Positions 27,048 through 35,310 of a DNA stretch of 64,000 bases are shown piece after piece. The DNA comes from Archangium gephyra (GTDB lineage: Bacteria > Myxococcota > Myxococcia > Myxococcales > Myxococcaceae): NCBI RefSeq assembly GCF_001027285.1, contig NZ_CP011509.1, forward strand, positions 4,348,501-4,412,500, in the 5' to 3' direction. The translations under genes were made by a program, and so were the position numbers. How positions within the stretch are numbered: position 1 is the first letter of the stretch; each line of letters starts with the position of its first letter. The notes under the pieces are model-generated. The model saw only the letters and a list, made by a program, of their open reading frames with translations. It was not told the origin of the DNA and searched no databases.

Positions 27048-27964
27048 AGGCCTTCGCCCTCGTCTCGGCGCTGCTGGCCCAGACACCCGCCACCGCGCCA
27101 GCGGCTCCGGCCGGGCCTGGGGCACCGGCGCGCAACACGCTCAAGGAGCCCACGGTGGTGTGGGCCTCGCTCAGCCCCCAGGAGCGCGCCTCCTTCATCA
27201 CCGGGGACGCGGGCCTGCCGCTCAAGGAGCGGCTGCTGCGGGTGAGCGAGCGCTTCCTGGGCACGCCCTACGTCCACTCTCCGCTGGGGGAGGGCAGCGG
27301 GGTGGATCCGGATCCCACCTTCCGGCTGGACGCGGTGGACTGCCTCACCTTCGTGGAGCAGGCGCTGGCCATGAGCCTGGCCACCGCCGAGCCCGAGGTG
27401 CCGGGGTGGCTCGAGCGCCTGCGCTACGCGAGCACGCCCACCTACGAGGACCGCAACCACCTGATGGAGGCCCAGTGGCTGCCCAACAACCAGCGCAAGG
27501 GCTTCCTCGCGGACGTGACGCGGCGCTACGGCGGTGAGGACACCGTCAAGGTGCAGAAGACGCTCACCGCGGTGACGTGGACCTCGCGCTCCTCGCTGGC
27601 GCTGGGGCTGCCCAGGACGCGCCAGCCGCGCGGCACCTACAGCCTGGACATGATTCCGCTGGAGCGGGTGATGGCGCACGCGCGCCAGGTGCCCTCGGGC
27701 ACCATCCTCGTCGTGCTGCGCGAGGACCTGCCGCTCAAGGCCACCCGGGTGACGCACCTGGGCTTCGTGGTGCAGAAGGGCAAGCGCACCTGGCTGCGGC
27801 ACGCCCGGCGCGGCCTGGACGGCAACGGCCGGGTGGTGGACGAGGACCTGGAGACCTTCCTCGCCCGCAACGCGAAGTACGACAAGTGGAAGGTCTCCGG
27901 CGTGAGCCTCTACGAGCCGCGCCGCCCCGACGCGGGCGGCGGCGAGCTCGTGCGCTCTCCGTGA
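27044..27964 (+). CDS. DUF1460 protein (NlpC/P60-fold amidase-like)
   Basis: A 306-residue exported protein. The GTG start overlapping the previous stop gives a short signal sequence. The DUF1460 core is visible at RFLGTPYVHSPLGEG, then DAVDCLTFVEQALAM with the presumed catalytic Cys. VTHLGFVVQKGKRTWLRHA carries the His of the papain-like triad. Members resemble N-acetylmuramoyl-L-alanine amidases and are thought to act on peptidoglycan fragments. Activity is inferred from family. Confidence 0.88.
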   Translation: MKAFALVSALLAQTPATAPAAPAGPGAPARNTLKEPTVVWASLSPQERASFITGDAGLPLKERLLRVSERFLGTPYVHSPLGEGSGVDPDPTFRLDAVDCLTFVEQALAMSLATAEPEVPGWLERLRYASTPTYEDRNHLMEAQWLPNNQRKGFLADVTRRYGGEDTVKVQKTLTAVTWTSRSSLALGLPRTRQPRGTYSLDMIPLERVMAHARQVPSGTILVVLREDLPLKATRVTHLGFVVQKGKRTWLRHARRGLDGNGRVVDEDLETFLARNAKYDKWKVSGVSLYEPRRPDAGGGELVRSP

Positions 27965-28035
27965 CGGTCCCGCCCCCCCACTCACTCGTCGTCGACTCCG
28001 AGTGGTGTGGGCGAGGGGCGCACATGCGCCTTCAC

Positions 28036-28479
28036 TCAGAGGCTGCCAGGCGGGGGCGCCATGGCCTCCGTCTCGAGCTCCTCCTCCTCGGCGGCGCGGG
28101 CGGCCTCGTCGGCGGTGGAGTCCAGGCGGGCCTTCTCCTGCGCGAGCAGGGCGAGGGAACGCTGCAGGTGCTCCTCGCCGACCATGATCTCCCACCAGGG
28201 CTCCAGGGCGCCGGTGGTGAGCACGTCCACGGCGCCGCCGCGGCGCGGCCGGACGAAGACGGGGATGCGCTCGGCCTCCAGCACGCGCACGTAGTCCTCG
28301 GCGGTGAGGGGATCATCCGCCGTGGTGGCCCGGACGAACTTGCGGGTGTCGCTCTCGCTGGACAGCGGGATGTGGCGCTGGCTCATCGCCTCGGCGTCCA
28401 CCAGCTGACTGCCCGGACAGTCGGCGCACTCCGTCACGCCATCCTGGTATTCGGAACCGCACTGCATGCAGTACTTCAT
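28036..28479 (-). CDS. Zinc-ribbon protein with DUF2007-like domain
   Basis: A 147-residue cytoplasmic protein. It begins with a zinc ribbon (MKYCMQCGSEY...CADCPG). Residues ~50-120 resemble DUF2007, a putative signal-transducing domain: EDYVRVLEAERIPVFVRPRR, then PWWEIMVGEEHLQRSLALLA. The tail is acidic coiled-coil. The ATG is set by the zinc ribbon start; open sequence upstream in this frame is out-of-frame overlap with the receiver gene. No clear partner is evident. Confidence 0.8.
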   Translation of the reverse strand: MKYCMQCGSEYQDGVTECADCPGSQLVDAEAMSQRHIPLSSESDTRKFVRATTADDPLTAEDYVRVLEAERIPVFVRPRRGGAVDVLTTGALEPWWEIMVGEEHLQRSLALLAQEKARLDSTADEAARAAEEEELETEAMAPPPGSL

Positions 28480-28537
28480 CGTGCCTCCCTCCAGGACCAC
28501 ACCCTGGCAACCGGGCACGAGGTTAGCACGTGCGGCC

Positions 28538-28894
28538 TCAATGCCTGGCTGCTTCCCCCAGGCTTCCCACGGCGGCTGACAAACGCTCGACATCAATGGG
28601 CTTGCGGAGCACCACGTCACAACAGCCGGCGTCCACATTGGTGTAACCGGACACCAGGATGACACCCGCCTTGGGCTGGCGGTGTTTGACTTCCTGGGCG
28701 AGTTCGGTGCCACACATGCCGGGCAGCGACTCATCCGTGACCACCACGTCGGGGTGATCATTCTCGAAGGCGCGCAGCCCGGCCAGACCGTCTGGCGCCG
28801 TGACGACGTCGAAGTCCATCTCGAGCAGCTCCGCGAGAAGCTCCCGGCTGTCGCCGTCATCCTCGACCAGCAACACCTTGATTCGCTCTCCCAT
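28538..28894 (-). CDS. Single-domain response regulator
   Basis: A 118-residue stand-alone receiver. Acidic pocket LLVEDDGDSREL, phospho-acceptor Asp in DVVVTDESLPG, conserved Ser in VILVSGYT and Lys in VVLRKPID are all present. It has no output domain, so it probably relays phosphate or binds a partner, as CheY or FrzZ-like proteins do. The start MGERIKVLLVEDD was taken; an upstream extension is Arg-rich and lacks a ribosome site. Confidence 0.9.
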   Translation of the reverse strand: MGERIKVLLVEDDGDSRELLAELLEMDFDVVTAPDGLAGLRAFENDHPDVVVTDESLPGMCGTELAQEVKHRQPKAGVILVSGYTNVDAGCCDVVLRKPIDVERLSAAVGSLGEAARH

Positions 28895-29045
28895 GCGACT
28901 GAGCAACCCGGGAGCCCTCCTGAAACGTCCGCGCCTCTCCAGCGCTCCGTTCCCAGTCAGGGGAGCGGCCAAGGGAGCGAGCCTGTCAGCCGCTCACCGA
29001 AACCCGGCGGGCTGCCCATCTTGAGGGTCCAAGGGAGGTGACGCG

Positions 29046-29390
29046 ATGAAGGTACTGATGCGAGGTGTCCACCTGTCACTGACGGACGAGCTGAGGGACT
29101 ACGCCAACCGGCATCTGGTGGATCCCCTCGTCAAGTTCATCGATGACGAGGCGACCGAGATCGAGATCGCCATGGTGGACATCAATGGACCCAAGGGCGG
29201 CGTGGACCAGGAGTGCCGGGTGACGGTGCGGATGCCGGGTTTCGCGGGCATGCACGTGACGGAGACGGCGGAGACCATGTTCCACGCCATCGACGCGGCG
29301 CGTGACACACTGGAGAAGATGATCACCCGGACGTTGGAGAAGCGCCGGGAGCAGAGCAGCCAGGGGCTTCCCCAGGACGTGCGCTTCTAG
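29046..29390 (+). CDS. hpf: Ribosome hibernation-promoting factor (HPF/RaiA)
   Basis: A 114-residue short-form protein. The beta-alpha fold begins MKVLMRGVHLSLTDELRDYANRH, continues with VDQECRVTVRMPGFAGMHV, and ends with a basic helix (DTLEKMITRTLEKRREQ). It binds the 30S decoding site and shuts down ribosomes in stationary phase. A strong ribosome site (GGGAGGTGA) precedes it. There is no long-form dimerisation tail. Confidence 0.92.
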   Translation: MKVLMRGVHLSLTDELRDYANRHLVDPLVKFIDDEATEIEIAMVDINGPKGGVDQECRVTVRMPGFAGMHVTETAETMFHAIDAARDTLEKMITRTLEKRREQSSQGLPQDVRF

Positions 29391-29400
29391 CGCGCGGACG

Positions 29401-29432
29401 GAGCCCGGACCCCTTGCCTGGTGTCCGGGCTC
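29401..29432 (+). terminator. Terminator-like hairpin after hpf
   Basis: A perfect 10-bp stem GAGCCCGGAC (29401-29410) / GTCCGGGCTC (29423-29432) starts 10 bases beyond the hpf stop. No T-run follows. Confidence 0.5.
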
Positions 29433-29520
29433 CCGGGCGGACCCTTCCCGGATTCTTGCTGGCCCCGAGTAGTGGACGCTATAAGCGGACACTTCACACC
29501 CCCCGGGCTAAAGGTCGGCG

Positions 29521-31500
29521 ATGGTCCGCTTCAAGTTTTTCGTCTTCGCACTTCTGGTCCTCGGACTCGGGGTGGCGCATCTCCCGCTGGTCTCGGGAGC
29601 GCTGAGCGAGCGCGCCACCCAGGAGGCCGCGGCCCCCGCCACGGCGGCCATCGCCGAGGTCTCCCGCGCCTTCGACGCGCGCCGGCTCGCCGTGCAGGGC
29701 CTGGCGCTGAAGCTCGCGGCCAGCCCGGACGTGGCCACCGCCGTGCAGCCGCAGGTGGTGCCGCTGCCCAAGGGCAAGGGCGTCCGCGTCGTGGAGCCGC
29801 CCACGGGTGAGCGCTTCACCGGCCTGCGCGCCGCCGCCAAGGAGCTGGTGCCCGCGCCGCTCGCGGGCTCGCTCGTGCTCGCGCTGTCCACCGCCGAGGG
29901 CTCGCTGTACGCGCGCGCCGACGGGGAGCCCGTGTCGGACGACAAGCTCGACGTGCAGGCACTGCTGAAGGCGGGCAGCGAGGGCGTGCTGGTGGACGCG
30001 TTCGACGCGCCCCACGTCTTCTACTCCGTGCCGGTGCTGTGGAACGCCGAGGGCGGCCAGTCCCAGGTGGCCGTGACGCTGGTGGTGGGTGCGCCGCTGG
30101 TGGACGCCAAGGCGCTGGAGTCCGCGGCCCTGTCCTCCGGTGTCGCCGCGCTCGCTCTGGTGCAGGGGGACAAGGTGCTGGGCACCGCCGGCGCGCAGAA
30201 GGAGCTCGCCGCCGAGGGCATCAAGTTGCTGCGCAAGGGCCAGCACGGCCACGTGGTGCGCAGTGGCAGCGTGCGCGGGTGGCTCTCCCAGGTGCCGCAG
30301 GTGAAGCTGCCGATGTTCACCCGCTCCGATGACGTCAAGGGCGGCGATGCTCCGCTCGCGGTGGGCTCGCGCCGGGCGCTCGAGGGAGGCCTCGAGCTCG
30401 TGGCCGTCTGCAGCGTGCTGCCCTTCATGACGGCGCTGGCGGACTACCAGCAGATGGCCCTCTTCGGGCTGCTGTGCCTGCTGGGCTTCTCGCTGGTGTG
30501 GTTGCTGGTGATGGGCTCGGGCCGCGCCGCCGCCCCGGCCGATGCCGCCGCCAAGGAGAAGAAGGACAAGAAGAAGAAGGGCAAGAAGGGCCAGGAGGAG
30601 AGCGAGGCCCCGGTGCCCGCCCAGGCCGCGTCGCCGCTCCCCGTGGCGCCCGTCCAGGAGCCGCCCGTGCCCGGCCCGGACGACTTCCCCTTCCCGGCCC
30701 GCGCCACCCCGGCCGCTTCGGAGGGAGATGCCTTCCCGTTCCCCGCGCCGCCGGTTCCGGGTGTGGACTCGCACGCGGCTTCCGGTGGGGATGCGTTCCC
30801 GTTCCCCCCGCCGCCTCCGGTGGCGGATCCGTACGGCTCGCCCACGGTGCCGGGCAAGGATCCCTTCGCGCAGGCCGGCGCCGCGGATGCCTTCCCGTTC
30901 CCCACGGCGGACGCGGGCGCGGGCGTGGCCACGGCGGAGGCCCGGCGGGGCGCGTTCGCCTTCGAGGACCAGCCGACGGCGGCCTACACGCTGCAGCAGG
31001 CGGCGGATCCCTTCGCCGCGGCCGCCGCTCAGGCGAGCACTGCGCCGCTCTACGGCGAGGACTCTCCTCCCGAGACGACCCGCGTGGCCGCCATCCCGCA
31101 GGAGTTGCTGGCGCGCTCGGCGCGTCCCAACACGGCCGAGGTTCCCCTTGCGCCCAAGCGGCCGGGCCACCCCGGCATGGCCGCTCCGTCCACGGCGCCC
31201 ACGCCCGTCATGGGCACGCCGATGGCGGGCATGATGATGCCGCCGCCTCCGCCTCCCACCGGCAGCGGCGCCATCGCCCTGGCCGAGGAGCAGCACTTCC
31301 AGGACGTCTTCCGCGAGTTCGTCGTGACGCGCGATCAGTGCGGTGAGCCCAACGACGGCCTCACGTACGACAAGTTCGTGTCCAAGCTGCGCAAGAACAA
31401 GGAGCAGCTCGTCCAGAAGTACGCGTGCAAGACGGTGCGCTTCCAGGTGTACGTGAAGGAGGGCAAGGCCGCCCTCAAGGCGACGCCCGTCAAGGACTGA
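29521..31500 (+). CDS. Large membrane protein with Pro-rich DAFPFP repeats; MXAN_5187-type C-terminus
   Basis: A 659-residue protein. An N-terminal TM (FFVFALLVLGLGVAHLPLV) is followed by ~290 residues of probable periplasmic cache-like sensor, then a second TM near residue 315 (LFGLLCLLGFSLVWLLVMG). A Lys-rich stretch (KEKKDKKKKGKKG) marks the cytoplasmic side. Residues ~370-480 are Pro-rich with the hexapeptide (D/G)AFPFP repeated four or five times. The final ~75 residues (FQDVFREFVVTRDQCGEPND) form a small conserved domain that I associate with the myxobacterial MXAN_5187 family; this is from memory. The repeats may be a docking array. Function is unknown. Confidence 0.72.
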   Translation: MVRFKFFVFALLVLGLGVAHLPLVSGALSERATQEAAAPATAAIAEVSRAFDARRLAVQGLALKLAASPDVATAVQPQVVPLPKGKGVRVVEPPTGERFTGLRAAAKELVPAPLAGSLVLALSTAEGSLYARADGEPVSDDKLDVQALLKAGSEGVLVDAFDAPHVFYSVPVLWNAEGGQSQVAVTLVVGAPLVDAKALESAALSSGVAALALVQGDKVLGTAGAQKELAAEGIKLLRKGQHGHVVRSGSVRGWLSQVPQVKLPMFTRSDDVKGGDAPLAVGSRRALEGGLELVAVCSVLPFMTALADYQQMALFGLLCLLGFSLVWLLVMGSGRAAAPADAAAKEKKDKKKKGKKGQEESEAPVPAQAASPLPVAPVQEPPVPGPDDFPFPARATPAASEGDAFPFPAPPVPGVDSHAASGGDAFPFPPPPPVADPYGSPTVPGKDPFAQAGAADAFPFPTADAGAGVATAEARRGAFAFEDQPTAAYTLQQAADPFAAAAAQASTAPLYGEDSPPETTRVAAIPQELLARSARPNTAEVPLAPKRPGHPGMAAPSTAPTPVMGTPMAGMMMPPPPPPTGSGAIALAEEQHFQDVFREFVVTRDQCGEPNDGLTYDKFVSKLRKNKEQLVQKYACKTVRFQVYVKEGKAALKATPVKD

Positions 31501-31527
31501 CGCGCCCGGCGCCGCACTGTTGTCTCC

Positions 31528-31569
31528 AGAGGGCTCCAGGTCTCCGGGACCTGGGGCCCTCTCGTTTTT
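31528..31569 (+). terminator. Strong intrinsic terminator
   Basis: AGAGGGC-TCCAGGTC / GACCTGGG-GCCCTCT forms a ~15-bp stem with one mismatch, followed by CGTTTTTC. It lies 27 bases after the large membrane-protein gene and is among the clearest terminators in the window. Confidence 0.88.
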
Positions 31570-31607
31570 CCTGGTAGCTGTGGCGGCTCGCTTTCCAGGA
31601 GGGACAC

Positions 31608-32495
31608 ATGAAGGTGGGCTTCGTCGGACTTGGCAACATGGGCCAGCCCATGGCGAGGAACCTGCGCGCCGCGGGGCATGAGCTCGCGGTCTACAACCGC
31701 ACGCGCGAGAAGGCCGAGGCACTGCGCCAGCAGGGAGCGCGGGTCGCGGATTCACCCGCGGACGCGGCACGCGGGGCGGAGGTCGTCTTCTCCATGCTCT
31801 CGGACGACGCCGCGGTGGAGGCCGCCGTGCTCGGAGGCTCGGGCCTGCTGGCCGGGCTGGAGAAAGGGGCGCTCCACGTGTCCTCGAGCACCCTCTCGGT
31901 GGCGCTCTCGGAGCGGCTGGCCGAGGCGCATGCGAAGGCCGGGCAGCGGTACGTGGCGGCGCCGGTGTTCGGCAGACCCGAGGCAGCCGAGGCGAAGCAG
32001 CTCTGGGTGGTGGCCGCGGGCGCGAAGGCCGACGTGGAGCGGTGCCGGCCGCTGCTGGAGGCACTCGGACGCGGGCTCTCGGTGCTCGGCGAGCGGGCCT
32101 CGGCGGCGAACGTGGTGAAGCTGTCGGGCAACTTCCTGATTGCCTCGATGATCGAAGCGCTGGGCGAGGCCTTCGCGCTGGCGCGCAAGTCGGGCGTGGA
32201 GCCCCAGGTGTTCCTGGAGCTGTTCCAGTCGGTGTTCGCGCGCTCGCCCATCTTCGAGCGCTACGCGGTGCTGATCGCCAACGCGCAGTACGAGCCCGCG
32301 GGCTTCAAGCTGCGGCTGGGGCTCAAGGACCTGCGGCTGGTGCTGGAGGCCGCCGGGGCCGCGGAGGTGCCGATGCCCCTGGCCAGCCTCCTGCGCGACC
32401 ACTCCCTGGGCGGCGTGGCCCAGGGCAGGGGAGACCTGGACTGGTCGGCGCTCGGGGCGCTGGCGGCGGAGCGGGCGGGCCTCGACGGGAAGTGA
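31608..32495 (+). CDS. NAD(P)-dependent beta-hydroxyacid dehydrogenase
   Basis: A 295-residue protein of the 3-hydroxyisobutyrate dehydrogenase/GLYR1 family. The Rossmann motif is GFVGLGNMGQPMARNL, the substrate motif region is VAAPVFGRPEAAEAKQLWVVA, and the catalytic Lys lies in ANVVKLSGNFLIASMIEALGE (NVVKLxGN). It could reduce succinic semialdehyde, glyoxylate or similar. A good ribosome site (AGGAGGG) precedes it. It is monocistronic and converges with the slipin gene. Confidence 0.9.
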   Translation: MKVGFVGLGNMGQPMARNLRAAGHELAVYNRTREKAEALRQQGARVADSPADAARGAEVVFSMLSDDAAVEAAVLGGSGLLAGLEKGALHVSSSTLSVALSERLAEAHAKAGQRYVAAPVFGRPEAAEAKQLWVVAAGAKADVERCRPLLEALGRGLSVLGERASAANVVKLSGNFLIASMIEALGEAFALARKSGVEPQVFLELFQSVFARSPIFERYAVLIANAQYEPAGFKLRLGLKDLRLVLEAAGAAEVPMPLASLLRDHSLGGVAQGRGDLDWSALGALAAERAGLDGK

Positions 32496-32505
32496 GGCCC
32501 CGCGC

Positions 32506-33324
32506 TCAGGTGGACTCGGGCTCGTCCTCCTCGGAGGGCGGCACGGGGGCCCCACCGGGGGCCGGACGCTTGCGCGCGCGGGGTGACAGCTCCGCGCCCA
32601 CGCCCAGGACGAAGGTGTTGCCGGGCGTGGTGCTCGCGCCACCAAGCGTCTGCAGCATGCGCAGATCCAGCAGGGAGGGGTGCTGTTCCACCAGCCGTGC
32701 CGCGTTGGCCAGGTTGCGCAGGGCCGCCGACTCGCCTCGCGCCTTCTCCAGCATGGCCTGCGCCTCCTTCTTCGCCTTGATCGACTCGGAGAAGGCCCGG
32801 CGCAGATCCGCCGGCAGCATCACGTCCTTCACCTCCACGGCCTCCACCGAGAGGCCGAACACGCGCACCTCTCCGGCCACGCGCTCGCGCATCCGCTGCC
32901 CCAGGTCCACGCGGCCCGCCACCAGCTCCTCCAGCGGATGGCGGCCCATCTCCTCGCGCAGCGCGAGCTGCACGGCCAGGTAGAGCGCCTCCGTGTAGTT
33001 CTGCACGCGGTGCAGGGCCGGCTCGGGCTCGGCCACCGCGAAGCGCACGGCGATGCTGACCTTGAGGCCCACCTGCTCCTGGCTGAGCACCTCCTGGCCG
33101 GGCACCGTGAGGTAGCGCTGGCGCATGTCCACCTGCTGCGTGCCGTGGCCCTGGCGGAGCACCCGATGCGCTCCGGGCTTCAGCACCCGCACGAAGCGGC
33201 CCCGGCGGTAGAGCAGGGCGGTGAAGCCCTCGGGGACGACCACCTGGAGCACGAGCAGCTTGTAGGCCACCGCGCCCAGCACGAGCACCACCACCAGCAG
33301 CGGGAAGAATCGGAACGTGTCCAC
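32506..33324 (-). CDS. SPFH/Band-7 slipin-like membrane protein
   Basis: A 272-residue protein with an N-terminal TM (FPLLVVVLVLGAVAYKLLVL). The Band-7 domain runs from residue ~28 (VVVPEGFTALLYRRGRFVRVLKPGAHRVL) to ~180 (VEVKDVMLPADLRRAFSESI), then a coiled coil (AKKEAQAMLEKARGESAAL). The family builds membrane microdomains and often partners a ClpP-class protease; none is beside it here. The start is GTG, inside a structured intergenic region. The C-terminus is acidic and Pro-rich. Confidence 0.9.
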   Translation of the reverse strand: MDTFRFFPLLVVVLVLGAVAYKLLVLQVVVPEGFTALLYRRGRFVRVLKPGAHRVLRQGHGTQQVDMRQRYLTVPGQEVLSQEQVGLKVSIAVRFAVAEPEPALHRVQNYTEALYLAVQLALREEMGRHPLEELVAGRVDLGQRMRERVAGEVRVFGLSVEAVEVKDVMLPADLRRAFSESIKAKKEAQAMLEKARGESAALRNLANAARLVEQHPSLLDLRMLQTLGGASTTPGNTFVLGVGAELSPRARKRPAPGGAPVPPSEEDEPEST

Positions 33325-33595
33325 CGGCCCCTACCTCGTTCAGTGAAAGACGTCGGCTCCGGGAGCCCCGGCGGCGCGGCGGGGGCTCTGAGCCCGCATG
33401 GCCGTTCCGCACGGTGCGCCTCGGGGGCGCTGGCTCCCGGAGCTTTCGTTGGGGAATCGAACCCCGGCCCTTGCAGGCCTCCAAGAGGGGAGGCCCCGAC
33501 CCCAGGACACTCCCGGACCGATGTCCGCGGGTGCTGGAGAGGACTCCCCACCTCACTGGACGCATCTGACCCCGTGGCCTGACCGCGGTTGTTTC

Positions 33596-33630
33596 CCCTC
33601 GCCCTCCGGGAGAGGGACGGGGTGAGGGTG
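33596..33630 (-). repeat. REP-like palindromic repeat, copy 4
   Basis: Reverse orientation: CCCTC-GCCCTCCGGGAGAGGG then ACGGGGTGAGGGT. It sits about 70 bases from copy 5, which points the other way. Confidence 0.7.
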
Positions 33631-33695
33631 CTACGCATCCAGGGTTGAACCCCCTGTCCCCGCTTATGGGCCATGGGTTGGAGAACGGAGACAGG

Positions 33696-33731
33696 CACCC
33701 TCACCCTTTCCCTCTCCCGAGGGGAGAGGGG
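33696..33731 (+). repeat. REP-like palindromic repeat, copy 5
   Basis: CACCCTCACCCTTT then CCCTCTCCC-GA-GGGGAGAGGGG. With copy 4 it forms a head-to-head pair (a BIME-like arrangement). Confidence 0.75.
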
Positions 33732-33779
33732 ATGTCTTCGCTCACTTGCCTCCATGAGCCTCCAGGAGAGGGCTCAATG

Positions 33780-33820
33780 AGATTGAAAGAGCGCCGCCCC
33801 CGTCTCCGGAAGCGGCGCTC
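33780..33820 (-). terminator. Intrinsic terminator of the EF-Tu paralogue gene
   Basis: Read on the minus strand, GAGCGCCGC (33820-33812) pairs with GCGGCGCTC (33797-33789) and TTTCAATC follows. It begins a few bases after the stop codon. Confidence 0.75.
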
Positions 33821-33826
33821 CTCACG

Positions 33827-35002
33827 TCATCTCACGGCGGTGACGACGCCGGCGCCAATCGTCTTGCCACCCTCACGGATGGCGAAGCGCATGCCCGGCT
33901 CCACGCCGATGGGGCGCAGCAGCCGGAAGCCCACCTGCGCCCGGCCCCCCGGCTCCACCAGCCCCTCGCCCTTCACCTCGATCGTCCCCGTCACGTCCGT
34001 ACTGCCGAAGAAGAACTGCGGCGTGTACCCCGTGCCGAACGCCGTGTGGCGGCCCCCCTCACCGGCGGAGAGCACGTACAGCTCGGCCTCCCCCATCGCG
34101 TGCGGCTGGATGGAGCCCGGCGCGCAGAGCACCTGGCCGCGAGCCACCTCCTCCCGCTTGAGACCGCGCAGCAACAACCCCACGTTCTCCCCCGCCCGGG
34201 CCTCGGGGCACTGGCGGTGGAAGGACTCGATGCTGGTGACCACCACCTCCCGCGTCTCCGCCCCGCCCAGCCCCACCAGCTCCACCGCGGCCCCCGCCGT
34301 GAGCACCCCACGCTGGATGCGGCCCGTCACCACCGTGCCGCGCCCCGAGATGGTGAAGACGTCCTCGATGGGCATCAGGAACGGCGAGGTGTAGTCCCGC
34401 ACCGGCTCCGGAATGTGCCTGTCGAGCGCGTCCACCAGCTCACGGATGCAGCGGGTGGCCTCGTCCTCCACACGCCCGGCCATGACGGCCTCGAGCGCCT
34501 TGAGCGCCGAGCCCTTCACCACCGGCACGTCCGTGTAGCCGTGGGCCGCCATCAACTCCTGCGTCTCCAGCTCCACCAGCCCGAGCAGCTCCGGGTCCGC
34601 CACGTCCACCTTGTTGATGAACACGACCATGCGCTCCACGCCCACCTGGCGGGCCAGGAGGATGTGCTCCCGCGTCTGCGGCTGCGGCCCCTGCGAGCCG
34701 TCCACCAGCAGGATGGCGCCATCCATCTGGGAAGCGCCGGTGATCATGTTCTTCACGTAGTCCGCGTGACCGGGGCAGTCGATGTGGGCGTAATGACGCG
34801 TGGCCGACTCGTACTCGACGTGGGTGATGTTGATGGTGATGCCGCGGGCCTTCTCCTCGGGCGCGCTGTCGATCTGGTCGTAGCCGAGGCCCTTGCCGCC
34901 ATGCAGCGCGGCCATCACCTGGGTGAGGGCGGCGGTGAGGGTCGTCTTGCCGTGGTCCACGTGGCCGATGGTGCCAACGTTGACGTGCGTCTTGGTGCCC
35001 AT
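33827..35002 (-). CDS. tuf: Divergent elongation factor Tu paralogue
   Basis: 391 residues, with all GTPase motifs present: G1 [13 protein letters not shown] (residues 13-25), switch [19 protein letters not shown]3 [17 protein letters not shown]4 INKVD and G5 SALKALE. Domains 2 and 3 are recognisable ([40 protein letters not shown]). It differs from standard bacterial EF-Tu in a shortened N-terminus ([15 protein letters not shown]), ATRHYAH, and a replaced PEGVEMVMPGDN loop ([10 protein letters not shown]). Aminoacyl-tRNA delivery is expected. It stands alone, not beside str-operon genes or secE/nusG, so it is probably an extra copy comparable to tuf3 of Streptomyces. A leader terminator precedes it. 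Confidence 0.9.
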   Translation of the reverse strand: MGTKTHVNVGTIGHVDHGKTTLTAALTQVMAALHGGKGLGYDQIDSAPEEKARGITINITHVEYESATRHYAHIDCPGHADYVKNMITGASQMDGAILLVDGSQGPQPQTREHILLARQVGVERMVVFINKVDVADPELLGLVELETQELMAAHGYTDVPVVKGSALKALEAVMAGRVEDEATRCIRELVDALDRHIPEPVRDYTSPFLMPIEDVFTISGRGTVVTGRIQRGVLTAGAAVELVGLGGAETREVVVTSIESFHRQCPEARAGENVGLLLRGLKREEVARGQVLCAPGSIQPHAMGEAELYVLSAGEGGRHTAFGTGYTPQFFFGSTDVTGTIEVKGEGLVEPGGRAQVGFRLLRPIGVEPGMRFAIREGGKTIGAGVVTAVR

Positions 35003-35049
35003 GGGAGTGCTCCTGGGTTGTGGGCCGGGCCGGCCCGGGTTGAAGGCGC

Positions 35050-35092
35050 TGGAAAAAGAAAAACCCCTCGAGCCACGCGGGCCCGAGGGGTC
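35050..35092 (-). terminator. Leader terminator (attenuator) upstream of tuf
   Basis: On the minus strand, CCCCTCGGGC pairs with GCTCGAGGGG and is followed by TTTTTCTTTTT, a textbook intrinsic terminator. It lies about 50 bases upstream of the tuf start. A second hairpin, CTCTGAC/GTCAGAG (35105-35129), precedes it. No other minus-strand gene ends here, so attenuation of tuf is the likely purpose. Confidence 0.8.
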
Positions 35093-35280
35093 GGACGGGG
35101 AAGTCTCTGACGGACTCAGCCGGTCAGAGCGCCTCCTCGCGCCGCACACGCGGGTCTCGCGACGAGCGGTTCGCCGCTGAGACTGAGACTGATGACGTGG
35201 GCGCGAAGGAGGTCATGGCCGTCGGAAGGAAAAGGAATCCAGGGAGCACGGACGCACCGGGCCGGAAAGTCCTGACGGGG

Positions 35281-35310
35281 TGTCACGCTTTCCGGGCAGC
35301 GGCCTATAAA
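35281..35310 (+). promoter_or_regulatory. Candidate promoter for the ECF sigma operon
   Basis: TGTCAC (35281-35286) and TATAAA (35305-35310) are separated by 18 bases, and a start near 35317 would leave a leader of about 28 bases. The A/T-rich -10 box stands out in this G+C-rich region. Confidence 0.45.

Larger units (their letters stand above)
33325..33826. other. 502-base intergenic region with inverted repeats
   Basis: I see no convincing gene. The region holds an imperfect long inverted repeat (CTCCGGGAGCC near 33353-33363 and GGCTCCCGGAG near 33432-33442). It also holds the hairpin GGCCTCC-AAGAGG-GGAGGCC (33476-33495), a T-arm-like GGGGTTCGATTCCCC on the minus strand (33451-33465), two REP copies and the tuf terminator. 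The promoter for the slipin gene must also lie here. Confidence 0.6.

Noticed and set aside
27965-28035. Terminator between the convergent DUF1460 and zinc-ribbon genes
   Set aside because: Only a weak 5-bp stem (CACTC/GAGTG) and no T-tract; not reported as a feature.
28480-28860. N-terminal extension of the zinc-ribbon protein into the receiver gene
   Set aside because: The extension is out of frame with the receiver, has no family resemblance, and the ATG before the zinc ribbon is well placed.
33440-33520. Possible tRNA gene on the minus strand (T-arm GGGGTTCGATTCCCC, CTGCAA-like anticodon region)
   Set aside because: No acceptor stem partner, no D-arm and no room for a variable loop; only the T-arm is convincing, so at most a fragment.
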